A stretch of DNA of 19,945 nucleotides from Bacteroidota bacterium. GTDB taxonomy: Bacteria; Bacteroidota; Bacteroidia; Cytophagales; Cyclobacteriaceae. Every line of letters starts with the position of its first letter. Positions within the stretch are counted from its first letter, which is position 1. The position numbers and the translations under genes were made by a program. The notes beneath the pieces were generated by a model that saw only the letters and a list, made by a program, of their open reading frames with translations, searched no databases and was not told the DNA's origin. Below are positions 6,517 through 13,088 of the stretch, one piece after another. The stretch spans positions 1-19,945 of the forward strand of contig JAEWLI010000212.1 of the NCBI GenBank assembly GCA_023393375.1. The letters are read 5' to 3'.

Positions 6517-7842
6517 TTAATGGTTGGTTAATTCTTGTATCGTATGTGTGTTTAATGAGCCTACAGCCTCCAATACTTTCAGGTATTGTTCTCTTAAATT
6601 GTAAATAGCAAGTATCAAATCCATCTTGGCTATTTGATGATCAGATTCTGATGCCAATCGTTCGGTAATGCTTTTTAATCCTAACTCATATTCCCTTTGG
6701 GCAATGTGTAATGCCTCTGTAGCATGATCAGCCTTTTCATTTGCTACGTCTATCAATTGAGTGGCTACGGAAAGTTTTTCCATGTTCACGGTCAGGTTCA
6801 GATCAAACAGCGACCTGGCTTCATCGGTTTTTTTCGTTAATATATCAGTTTCAAGTTTGGCTTTTTGAATATCTACTTTGTTTTTCATGCCATCAAAGAG
6901 GTGCCATTTTAATCCTACCCCCATGTACCAGGGTGGATCCAATGCGGAGAGGTCATTTTCATAAAGTTCCTTTTTACCGAATAAAAAGACTTTGGGCAAA
7001 TAATCGGATGCTTCAGATCGGGTAATATATTTAGAAGCCATAATCCCTTCTTCCAAAGCCCTGATCTCCGGGCGGTTATCGGTGTTTTGTATAGCATGTG
7101 GCATTTCCCAAATATCAAGTTTTGGTGAAATGGCTTCAATATCTGTTATGGGTAAGCCTGTAAGTTGATGCAATTTTGCCCATACAATTCTTCTTTGTCC
7201 GTTCAGATCAATTTCTTTAGCTTTTAACTCCTGTTGAGCAATTCTAAGTTTACTTAAATCATATGAAGTGATTAGTTGGTTCCTGTAGGCTTTCTCTGCA
7301 AACTCCATTTGTTTTTCCAACCTCTTCCTGCTTTCTTCCAGTACCACCAATGATTGATTGATTACTGCAAGCTTGTCATGAAATTCCATAGTTTCTTTAA
7401 TGACCAAAGCTTCTTCACGGCCTAATAAATTTTGTTCAGAATTAAATACATGGCGTGCCGCAGATGCCAGATAAGGCACTTTCATGCCACTGAACACTAC
7501 CATAGTTGCGTTTATGTTGGTCTTAAATGAATTTTGTTTTTGTAAAACGATCGGGTCGAGTGATTTTTCGAGTACCTGATCAGGCCCCAAAGGTATTTGA
7601 ATAGTAGGCACTTTAAAGCTAATATCATTGTTCAAGTGTGTATATGTAGCATCTAAATACACATCGGGAAGGTAGGTAAATAGTGCTTTTTGTCTATCCA
7701 ACCTTGCTCGAGTAACTTTTTGTTTTTGTATGGCCAGCCCATTGCTCCTCTCCAACGCAAGGTCTATCAGCCATTTCTCTGTTCCCGGTTGTGCATGTGC
7801 TATTGTTGCTGTCACTAATAATAGAATAAATATTAATCTCAT
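6517..7842 (-). CDS. TolC-family outer-membrane efflux protein
   Basis: 441 aa. It has a classical signal peptide (hydrophobic LIFILLLVTATIA, then AHAQ, cleavage near residue 17). Two internally similar OEP halves with long helices follow: EKAYRNQLITSYDLSKLRIAQQEL in the first, and HIAQREYELGLKSITERLASES in the second, which is the usual TolC helix-turn signature before the C-terminal helix. It forms the outer-membrane channel of the tripartite exporter and is the first gene of the operon. The start sits 50 nt downstream of a minus-strand TAATTTTG element. Confidence 0.9.
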   Translation of the reverse strand: MRLIFILLLVTATIAHAQPGTEKWLIDLALERSNGLAIQKQKVTRARLDRQKALFTYLPDVYLDATYTHLNNDISFKVPTIQIPLGPDQVLEKSLDPIVLQKQNSFKTNINATMVVFSGMKVPYLASAARHVFNSEQNLLGREEALVIKETMEFHDKLAVINQSLVVLEESRKRLEKQMEFAEKAYRNQLITSYDLSKLRIAQQELKAKEIDLNGQRRIVWAKLHQLTGLPITDIEAISPKLDIWEMPHAIQNTDNRPEIRALEEGIMASKYITRSEASDYLPKVFLFGKKELYENDLSALDPPWYMGVGLKWHLFDGMKNKVDIQKAKLETDILTKKTDEARSLFDLNLTVNMEKLSVATQLIDVANEKADHATEALHIAQREYELGLKSITERLASESDHQIAKMDLILAIYNLREQYLKVLEAVGSLNTHTIQELTNH

Positions 7843-7891
7843 TATACCCCCTTTATTTGATAATGATCTCTCTCATAAGGAAACCATAATG

Positions 7892-7899
7892 CAAAATTA
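7892..7899 (-). promoter_or_regulatory. Putative -7 element of the exporter operon
   Basis: TAATTTTG on the minus strand is a perfect TAnnTTTG match, about 50 nt upstream of the TolC-family start. No clear -33 TTG is present at the expected spacing, so this is a motif-only call. Confidence 0.35.
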
Positions 7900-8061
7900 A
7901 GTTTCCTTTTGAATAATTCACTATGCTTTATGAATTTTTTTATTCAAAGGGTAGGCTTGACTAAGCAGGGTAATATTTCCCTATTATCAAATTGGTTTAT
8001 ATTGTCGCAAAATCCCCTTGTTTTGTCATTTTTACACATCGTGATTTAAAGATGCAAGGCT

Positions 8062-8069
8062 TAATTTTG
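8062..8069 (+). promoter_or_regulatory. Putative -7 element of the SRPBCC/VOC cluster
   Basis: TAATTTTG is a perfect TAnnTTTG match, 42 nt upstream of ATG 8112. It is identical in sequence to the element facing the opposite way at 7892-7899, so the two divergent units may share promoter control. No convincing -33 box was seen. Confidence 0.4.
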
Positions 8070-8111
8070 TAGGTATAGTTAATTAAATAACCTTATAATA
8101 AACCTTTGATT

Positions 8112-8990
8112 ATGGCAACTTTAGAAAAAACAACCGTAACAGTAGAAGCTACAATTAATGCTCCTGTAGAAAAAGTTTGGGCATTGTGGACTGAACCCAA
8201 ACATATTGTAAACTGGAATTTTGCGTCTGATGATTGGCACAGTCCATCAGCTAAAAATGATCTGCAGGTGGGTGGAAAATTTACCTCAAGAATGGAGGCA
8301 AAAGATGGCAGTTTCGGATTTGACTTTGGTGGTATTTACAATGAGATTGTGATACATCAAAAGATCGTTTATACCATGGATGATGAAAGACGTGTAGAAA
8401 TTACTTTCAATACTGATGAAAATACTACTATAGTCACAGAAACTTTTGACGCGGAGACATCCAATGATATCGAGATGCAAAGAGCTGGTTGGCAGGCTAT
8501 TCTCAATAATTTCAAAAAGTATGTGGAAAGGTCTGACAAAATGGAGAGATTACATTTTGAGATTTCTATTCAAGCACCTGTTGAAAAGGTTTATCATATT
8601 ATGTTAGATAAAACTTCTTTTAAAAAATGGTGCAGCGCGTTTAATGAAGGATCATTTTATAAAGGTTCATGGGAAAAAGGATCAAAGATTCTCTTTTTAG
8701 GAACTGACCCCAATGGAGATACATCAGGAATGGTAAGTACGATTAGAGAAAATATTCCTAATCAATTCGTATCAATTGAGCATTTGGGTGTTGTGCATAA
8801 TAATGAGGAAATTACTTCTGGTGAAACAGTTGAAGGATGGGCTGGTGCTTTGGAAAATTATACTTTCTCAGCGCACAATGGTACCACGTTGCTCACTGTG
8901 GATTTGGATGTAAATCAGGAATATAAATCTTATTTTGAAGAAACATGGCCAAAGGCACTTGAAATTCTGAAATCCATTTGTGAAAAATGA
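8112..8990 (+). CDS. Tandem SRPBCC (AHSA1-like) domain protein
   Basis: 292 aa, cytosolic. Two START/Bet v1-like ligand-binding domains lie head to tail. Domain 1 (about 1-140) has INAPVEKVWALWTEP and ends RAGWQAILNNFKKYVE; domain 2 (about 144-292) restarts with IQAPVEKVYHIMLDK and ends ETWPKALEILKSI. Each domain is usually a separate protein of about 140-150 aa, so this is a fusion. A methionine (MERLHF) marks the junction. The frame opens at a TTG (8106), but ATG 8112, giving MATLEKTTV, is the natural start. The ligand is unknown. It is followed on the same strand by two VOC-family genes, a common pairing in stress or xenobiotic clusters. Confidence 0.85.
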   Translation: MATLEKTTVTVEATINAPVEKVWALWTEPKHIVNWNFASDDWHSPSAKNDLQVGGKFTSRMEAKDGSFGFDFGGIYNEIVIHQKIVYTMDDERRVEITFNTDENTTIVTETFDAETSNDIEMQRAGWQAILNNFKKYVERSDKMERLHFEISIQAPVEKVYHIMLDKTSFKKWCSAFNEGSFYKGSWEKGSKILFLGTDPNGDTSGMVSTIRENIPNQFVSIEHLGVVHNNEEITSGETVEGWAGALENYTFSAHNGTTLLTVDLDVNQEYKSYFEETWPKALEILKSICEK

Positions 8991-9086
8991 ACGGTATTTA
9001 TAATTTATAAAAGATGGCTAATTTTTCAAATGAATCCATCAACACCAATGCAAATTCATTTTTTTACTTCAAACCTTAAAAATATA

Positions 9087-9521
9087 ATGGCAAAGGTTAG
9101 CACTTATTTAAATTTTTCAGGAAATACTGAAGAAGCTTTCAATTTTTACAAATCTATTTTCGATAGTGAATTTATGGGTGAAATGATGCGTTATGGCGAT
9201 GTTCCTCCGGGACAATCAGATATGCAAGTGCCCGAACAGGATAAAAACCTGGTGATGCATGTCACATTACCTATTATGGGTGATCATTACCTTATGGGCA
9301 CCGATATTACAGCATCGATGGCTTATAATGTTACTCCGGGCAACAATATGTACCTTGCTTTAGATCCTGATACGAAAGAGGAAACCGATCGGTTATTTAA
9401 AGCCCTTTCTGAAGGTGGCAAGGTAGAGACCGAAATGCAGGATATGTTCTGGGGAGATTATTATGGTGTTTGTGTAGACAAGTTTGGCATCAAGTGGATG
9501 TTTAATCATACCAAAAAATAA
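9087..9521 (+). CDS. VOC-family protein, PhnB-like
   Basis: 144 aa, one glyoxalase/bleomycin-resistance/dioxygenase-fold protein of the PhnB (YjdN) type. Seen: the opening VSTYLNFSGNTEEAFNFYKSIF, YLMGTDI in the middle, and the closing WGDYYGVCVDKFGIKWMFNH. The usual N-terminal histidine ligand position appears as asparagine (YLNF), so metal binding may be incomplete. An in-frame ATG lies upstream at 9030, but the family's usual start (MAKVSTYLNF) is ATG 9087. It probably belongs to a unit with the SRPBCC gene and the next VOC gene. The substrate cannot be predicted. Confidence 0.85.
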   Translation: MAKVSTYLNFSGNTEEAFNFYKSIFDSEFMGEMMRYGDVPPGQSDMQVPEQDKNLVMHVTLPIMGDHYLMGTDITASMAYNVTPGNNMYLALDPDTKEETDRLFKALSEGGKVETEMQDMFWGDYYGVCVDKFGIKWMFNHTKK

Positions 9522-9563
9522 ATCATTTTATTAATCAAGTTTTATTCTATAAACCCGAATAAC

Positions 9564-10403
9564 ATGAAAAATACAATATATCCTTGTCTGTGGTTTGATG
9601 GCGATGCCAAAGAAGCCGCTGAATTTTATTGTACGGTCTTCACACAATCAAAAATCACATCTGAATCACCAATGGTGGTCAATTTTGAAGCGCACGGACA
9701 AAAATTTATGTGCTTGAATGGTGGTGCAGATTTTACTGTTAATCCTTCGATATCATTTTTTGTGATTTATGAAACCGAACAGGAAGTAGATGAAGCCTGG
9801 CAAAAGCTGATTGAGGGTGGCAAAGAAATAATGCCCCTTGACACTTATCCCTGGAGTAAAAAATATGGGTGGTTAGAAGACCGGTTTGGTGTCAATTGGC
9901 AGTTGGACTATGGCAATATGGATGATGTGGGTCAGAAATTTACACCAACTTTGATGTTTACAGGCCAACAACATGGAAGGGCGGAGGAAGCAATTAATTT
10001 TTATACTTCTGTATTTAAAGATTCCAGTGTAACAGGCATACTGAAATATACCTCAGAAGATAATGACATTGAAGGTACAGTTAAGCATGCCCAATTCAAA
10101 CTCGGTAACAGTGTCATCATGGCAATGGACAGTTCATTAGCAGATCAGTCGGGTTTTAACGAAGCTGTTTCCTTGGTGGTGGAATGTGAAACACAACAGG
10201 AAATCGATTATTACTGGAATAAACTCACCGAAGGCGGAGCAGAAAGCAACTGCGGATGGCTAAAAGATAAATTTGGTGTATCATGGCAGGTTGTTCCTGC
10301 TATACTCGCCAAACTGATGGCGGATCAGGATAAAGCTCCTAAAGTAGTTCAGGCTTTTTTGCAAATGAAAAAATTTGAAATTGATAAATTGGTAAATGCT
10401 TAA
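9564..10403 (+). CDS. Tandem VOC-family protein (two PhnB-like domains)
   Basis: 279 aa with two PhnB-like domains. Domain 1 (about 1-115) runs from IYPCLWFDGDAKEAAEFYCTVF to YGWLEDRFGVNWQLDYG; domain 2 (about 125-250) runs from TPTLMFTGQQHGRAEEAINFY to CGWLKDKFGVSWQVVP. Proteins with this repeat are often annotated as 3-demethylubiquinone-9 3-methyltransferase-like, but no SAM-binding motif is present, so that name should not be carried over. The last 30 residues (DKAPKVVQAFLQMKKFEIDKL) are the usual helical tail of the family. A gap of 42 nt from the previous VOC gene suggests co-transcription. Confidence 0.86.
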   Translation: MKNTIYPCLWFDGDAKEAAEFYCTVFTQSKITSESPMVVNFEAHGQKFMCLNGGADFTVNPSISFFVIYETEQEVDEAWQKLIEGGKEIMPLDTYPWSKKYGWLEDRFGVNWQLDYGNMDDVGQKFTPTLMFTGQQHGRAEEAINFYTSVFKDSSVTGILKYTSEDNDIEGTVKHAQFKLGNSVIMAMDSSLADQSGFNEAVSLVVECETQQEIDYYWNKLTEGGAESNCGWLKDKFGVSWQVVPAILAKLMADQDKAPKVVQAFLQMKKFEIDKLVNA

Positions 10404-10546
10404 ACTGAATGGTCAATTAATGTCCAGCTTTGATTCGAAAGACTGTGGGAACGAAAGTTGATGGCTGGTTTTGTCTTCTCATACATTTATATTCCACCAT
10501 GTAATATTCCTTTTGGATTATCTGTAAATCAGTTCATACAATAGTT

Positions 10547-10554
10547 TATTTTTG
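10547..10554 (+). promoter_or_regulatory. Putative -7 element and short leader of the MreB-like gene
   Basis: TATTTTTG is a perfect TAnnTTTG match. A start about 6 nt downstream would give a leader of roughly 16 nt that contains the strong Shine-Dalgarno GAGGAGG. It would also exclude the upstream in-frame ATG at 10556. No good -33 box was found. Confidence 0.45.
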
Positions 10555-10558
10555 TATG

Positions 10559-10567
10559 AGGAGGAGG
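10559..10567 (+). promoter_or_regulatory. Strong Shine-Dalgarno setting the MreB-like start
   Basis: AGGAGGAGG-type purine run lies about 9 nt before ATG 10577. Strong Shine-Dalgarno sites are uncommon in Bacteroidota. This one would itself be translated if ATG 10556 were the start, so it supports ATG 10577. Confidence 0.6.
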
Positions 10568-10576
10568 TCAAAGAAA

Positions 10577-11599
10577 ATGCAAGGGAGAGATAAAAAGAGT
10601 GGAAATAATTTTGCGTTAGATCTGGGAAACACCAATACACTGATTTCCAACCAGGATCATATACTGATTGATCAGCCTTCATTTATAGCTTTTAACGAAA
10701 ACAAAAAAATTCAAGCTGTGGGTGATGGTGCTTTTCGGATGGTGGGCAAAACCCATAACGGGTTAAAAACCATAAAACCACTAAAGGATGGCGTAATTGC
10801 TGATTATAATTCCGCCAGTCAGTTGGTAAGGGAGCTTGTTCGTAAAGCCTACATGAATAAATGGCCACTTTTTGGCTTCAATTATATTGTGTCAGGGATA
10901 CCCCATGCCACTACTGAAGTGGAAAAACGGGCATTACGAGATGCAATGGCACAGTTCAGAGTAGATAAACCCTACTTGGTTTATGAACCTGTTGCAGCTG
11001 CAATAGGAAATGGTTTGAATATCACAGAACCAGATGGCAAGCTGATTGTGGATATTGGTGGTGGCATTACAGAAATGGTAGTAATTTCACTATCAGGCAT
11101 TGTTACCTCCAAGTCTGTAAAAGTGGCAGGTGATACATTTGATGAAGACATTCAGGAACATTTCAGAAAAAACTACAACATAGGTATTTGTTTAAATACA
11201 GCCGAAATGATCAAGATCCATGTCGGATCAGCACTCAATTATTTAAAACATCCCCCAGTACCGTACGATGTGGTTGGAAAAGATCTGATTACAGGCATTC
11301 CGCGCAAGGTGACCATTGGGTATGCTGAAGTAGCAGATATCTTGGAAAAATCAGTCAGTCAAATCGAGCAAACCCTGTTTAATGTGCTTGAAGAATGCCC
11401 ACCTGAAGTTTCTGGTGATATTTGTGAGAATGGTGTGGTGCTGACAGGTGGTGGCTCTTTATTAAGAGGACTTAAAGAAAGATTGGAAAGCAGGATTAAA
11501 CTGCCCATTTATCAGGATGATAATGCCCTACATGCTGTGAGCAAAGGATTGTCCATGATCTTGCAGCAACCAGAAAAGTATAAAGGAGTTTTATTGTAA
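10577..11599 (+). CDS. MreB-like actin homologue (rod shape-determining family)
   Basis: 340 aa from ATG 10577, the usual MreB length. MreB forms membrane-associated filaments that guide cell-wall synthesis. Seen: phosphate-1 motif LDLGNTNTLI (14-23; canonical MreB has DLGTANTLI), KPLKDGVIADY, EPVAAAIGNGL in the connecting region, phosphate-2 DIGGGITEMVVISLSG, VAGDTFDEDI, and adenosine motif VVLTGGGSLLRGL. ATG 10577 is chosen over ATG 10556 because of the Shine-Dalgarno and promoter positions. No mreC, mreD, pbp2 or rodA is adjacent, so this may be a second, unlinked copy with a specialised role. Sure of the family, not of the role. Confidence 0.88.
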   Translation: MQGRDKKSGNNFALDLGNTNTLISNQDHILIDQPSFIAFNENKKIQAVGDGAFRMVGKTHNGLKTIKPLKDGVIADYNSASQLVRELVRKAYMNKWPLFGFNYIVSGIPHATTEVEKRALRDAMAQFRVDKPYLVYEPVAAAIGNGLNITEPDGKLIVDIGGGITEMVVISLSGIVTSKSVKVAGDTFDEDIQEHFRKNYNIGICLNTAEMIKIHVGSALNYLKHPPVPYDVVGKDLITGIPRKVTIGYAEVADILEKSVSQIEQTLFNVLEECPPEVSGDICENGVVLTGGGSLLRGLKERLESRIKLPIYQDDNALHAVSKGLSMILQQPEKYKGVLL

Positions 11600-11677
11600 A
11601 GATAGCACCTCAAATTTGAAGACTTTGATAAGATGCAAACCCGAAATTGGTTTAAATTGATGGATATAATAAATTCA

Positions 11678-11872
11678 TCAACATAACTGCAATTCGGCAA
11701 AAATTTGTTCTATTTCGTTTCTTGTCTTTCCAAGTTTATTTTGCAGCCTTTTCAGCATGTCTTCTCTTTTTCCTTCATCAAAATAGAAATCTTCGTCTGA
11801 AAGTGTAGAGAACATTCTTTTTAACAAAACCTTTTGTTCTCTCCAACTTCTCATGATCATATTATCTGCCAT
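11678..11872 (-). CDS. Small CsbD-like stress-type protein
   Basis: 64 aa, charged and helical. The pattern SWREQKVLLKRMFSTLSDED, then EGKREDMLKRLQNKLGKT and a final RNEIEQIF helix resembles CsbD-family general stress proteins, which carry W-x(2-4)-K-x-LK, LTDDDL, EGK and LQxKxGKT. The usual N-terminal NWNEIKG element is only partly matched. The frame opens at ATG 11893, but ATG 11872 (MADNMIMRSW) brings the length closer to the family. It is a monocistronic gene between the MreB-like gene (convergent) and the arabinan locus. Biochemical function of the family is unknown. Confidence 0.65.
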   Translation of the reverse strand: MADNMIMRSWREQKVLLKRMFSTLSDEDFYFDEGKREDMLKRLQNKLGKTRNEIEQIFAELQLC

Positions 11873-12000
11873 TTTATTTATTTTAAGCGTCACTTATAAA
11901 GATACGCTCTTTTCTTCGTATTAGTATAAGAGTGATGATGTTTCTTATTGGACAAGATAATTGAAAACAATTAGGTTTTGCAGCTATTTTATGTTTTCGC

Positions 12001-12981
12001 TTACTGATCCCACGAAATGATTGGCCAAAATTCGTTGTCCCACTTCATTTCTTTAATAATTAGTTTGGGCTTCCCTTTCTCATGCGCATCATAACCATGA
12101 AAGACCAGGTAATCCTTACCATCAAAACTGTAAGCAGCGTTATGCCCAACACCGTGCCAATCCTTATTTCCTTTCAACACCAATGTCCCTCCACCCATAT
12201 CCATTCGCAACCCCTCCTTATCCACATAAGGGCCTTCCACTGTGCCCGATCGACCAACCATCATTTTATAAGTACTTTCCTCGCCACGGCAGCAAAAATC
12301 AAATGATACAAACAAATAATAGAAACCGTTTTTTTTATATATGAAAGGTGCTTCTATTGCTCCTTCTCCCGGGTCGGGATCACTGGTTTTGAAGCTTCTT
12401 TCCCGTTTGGCAATTGTGTACCACTGCTGCGGTTCTGCTATTTCTTTTAAATTGTTTTCTAGTTTCACCAGTTTTATGCCACTCCAGAAGGATCCGAATG
12501 TCAGCCAGGGTTGGTTCGCATTGTCCCATACAAGGTTAGGATCTATGGCATTCCAAAGATCCCTTCCCGGAACGGATTGAATAACTTTTCCATGATCTAT
12601 CCATTTAAAGTCCGGGTCGTTTGCATCTAGCGTCTTGTTTGTTGCCAGGCCGATAATGGAAGTATTTTTTCCAAAAGCTGAAACTGAATAGTAGAGATAA
12701 TACCATCCTTGATGATAAGAGATATCTGGTGCCCAAATATGTCCCTTAAATCCAGGGACTGCTTCAATTGCCCAGGAGGGTGCTTCATCAAATACTGCAT
12801 TTCCTTTCTTCCAATTCCTCATATCAGAAGAAGAAAAAACTGATATGCCCATACCAGTAGCAAAAAGGAAATAAGTCTCCTTATGTTTTGCAATCACAGG
12901 ATCATGAACACGTATATCTTGTGAATAAATAAATAAAGGACATATCAAAAGCAACAACAACAAAAATTTTTTAGGACTCAT
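12001..12981 (-). CDS. GH43 arabinan endo-1,5-alpha-L-arabinosidase, secreted
   Basis: 326 aa, expected to cut alpha-1,5-linked arabinan chains in the periplasm or outside. A signal peptide (LLLLLLICPLFIYSQ) ends near residue 20. The five-bladed propeller of GH43 is visible with all three catalytic acids in place: D27 in VHDPVI (base), D147 in NAIDPNLVW (pKa modulator) and E210 in GAIEAPF (acid). WAPDISYHQGWYYLYYSVSAFG, GSFWSGI and a late VGHNAAYSF with its histidine, as in metal-binding arabinanases, support the endo-arabinanase assignment. Length is typical for a single-domain enzyme. It follows the GH51 gene on the same strand with a 107-nt gap and no clear promoter of its own, so co-transcription is likely. 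Confidence 0.88.
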   Translation of the reverse strand: MSPKKFLLLLLLICPLFIYSQDIRVHDPVIAKHKETYFLFATGMGISVFSSSDMRNWKKGNAVFDEAPSWAIEAVPGFKGHIWAPDISYHQGWYYLYYSVSAFGKNTSIIGLATNKTLDANDPDFKWIDHGKVIQSVPGRDLWNAIDPNLVWDNANQPWLTFGSFWSGIKLVKLENNLKEIAEPQQWYTIAKRERSFKTSDPDPGEGAIEAPFIYKKNGFYYLFVSFDFCCRGEESTYKMMVGRSGTVEGPYVDKEGLRMDMGGGTLVLKGNKDWHGVGHNAAYSFDGKDYLVFHGYDAHEKGKPKLIIKEMKWDNEFWPIISWDQ

Positions 12982-13033
12982 AACTGAATTAGCCTAATGA
13001 AATTTATCGAATTCTATTTGCCTTTTGTAAGTT

Positions 13034-13068
13034 ACAGGCTGCAACTTGGCGTATACAGCCTGTTTTTT
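13034..13068. other. Perfect hairpin between the GH51 and GH43 genes
   Basis: ACAGGCTG (13034-13041) and CAGCCTGT (13056-13063) form a perfect 8-bp inverted repeat with a 14-nt loop, followed on the plus strand by a T run. Both flanking genes are on the minus strand, where the run reads as A before the stem, so it is not a standard terminator for them. It may be a transcript-processing or stabilising hairpin, or stop antisense transcription. Confidence 0.5.
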
Positions 13069-13088
13069 TAAATATGTGAAAAAGAGAA

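Noticed and set aside
9564..10403. Naming the tandem VOC protein a ubiquinone methyltransferase
   Set aside because: No SAM-binding motif is present; that name is a known misannotation of PhnB-like VOC proteins.
10424..10472. CCAGC and GCTGG followed by TTTT as a terminator for the VOC unit
   Set aside because: Only a 5-bp stem with a 35-nt loop; too weak to call.
11637..11653. AAACC/GGTTT hairpin downstream of the MreB-like gene
   Set aside because: A 5-bp AT-containing stem with no T run on either side; likely chance.
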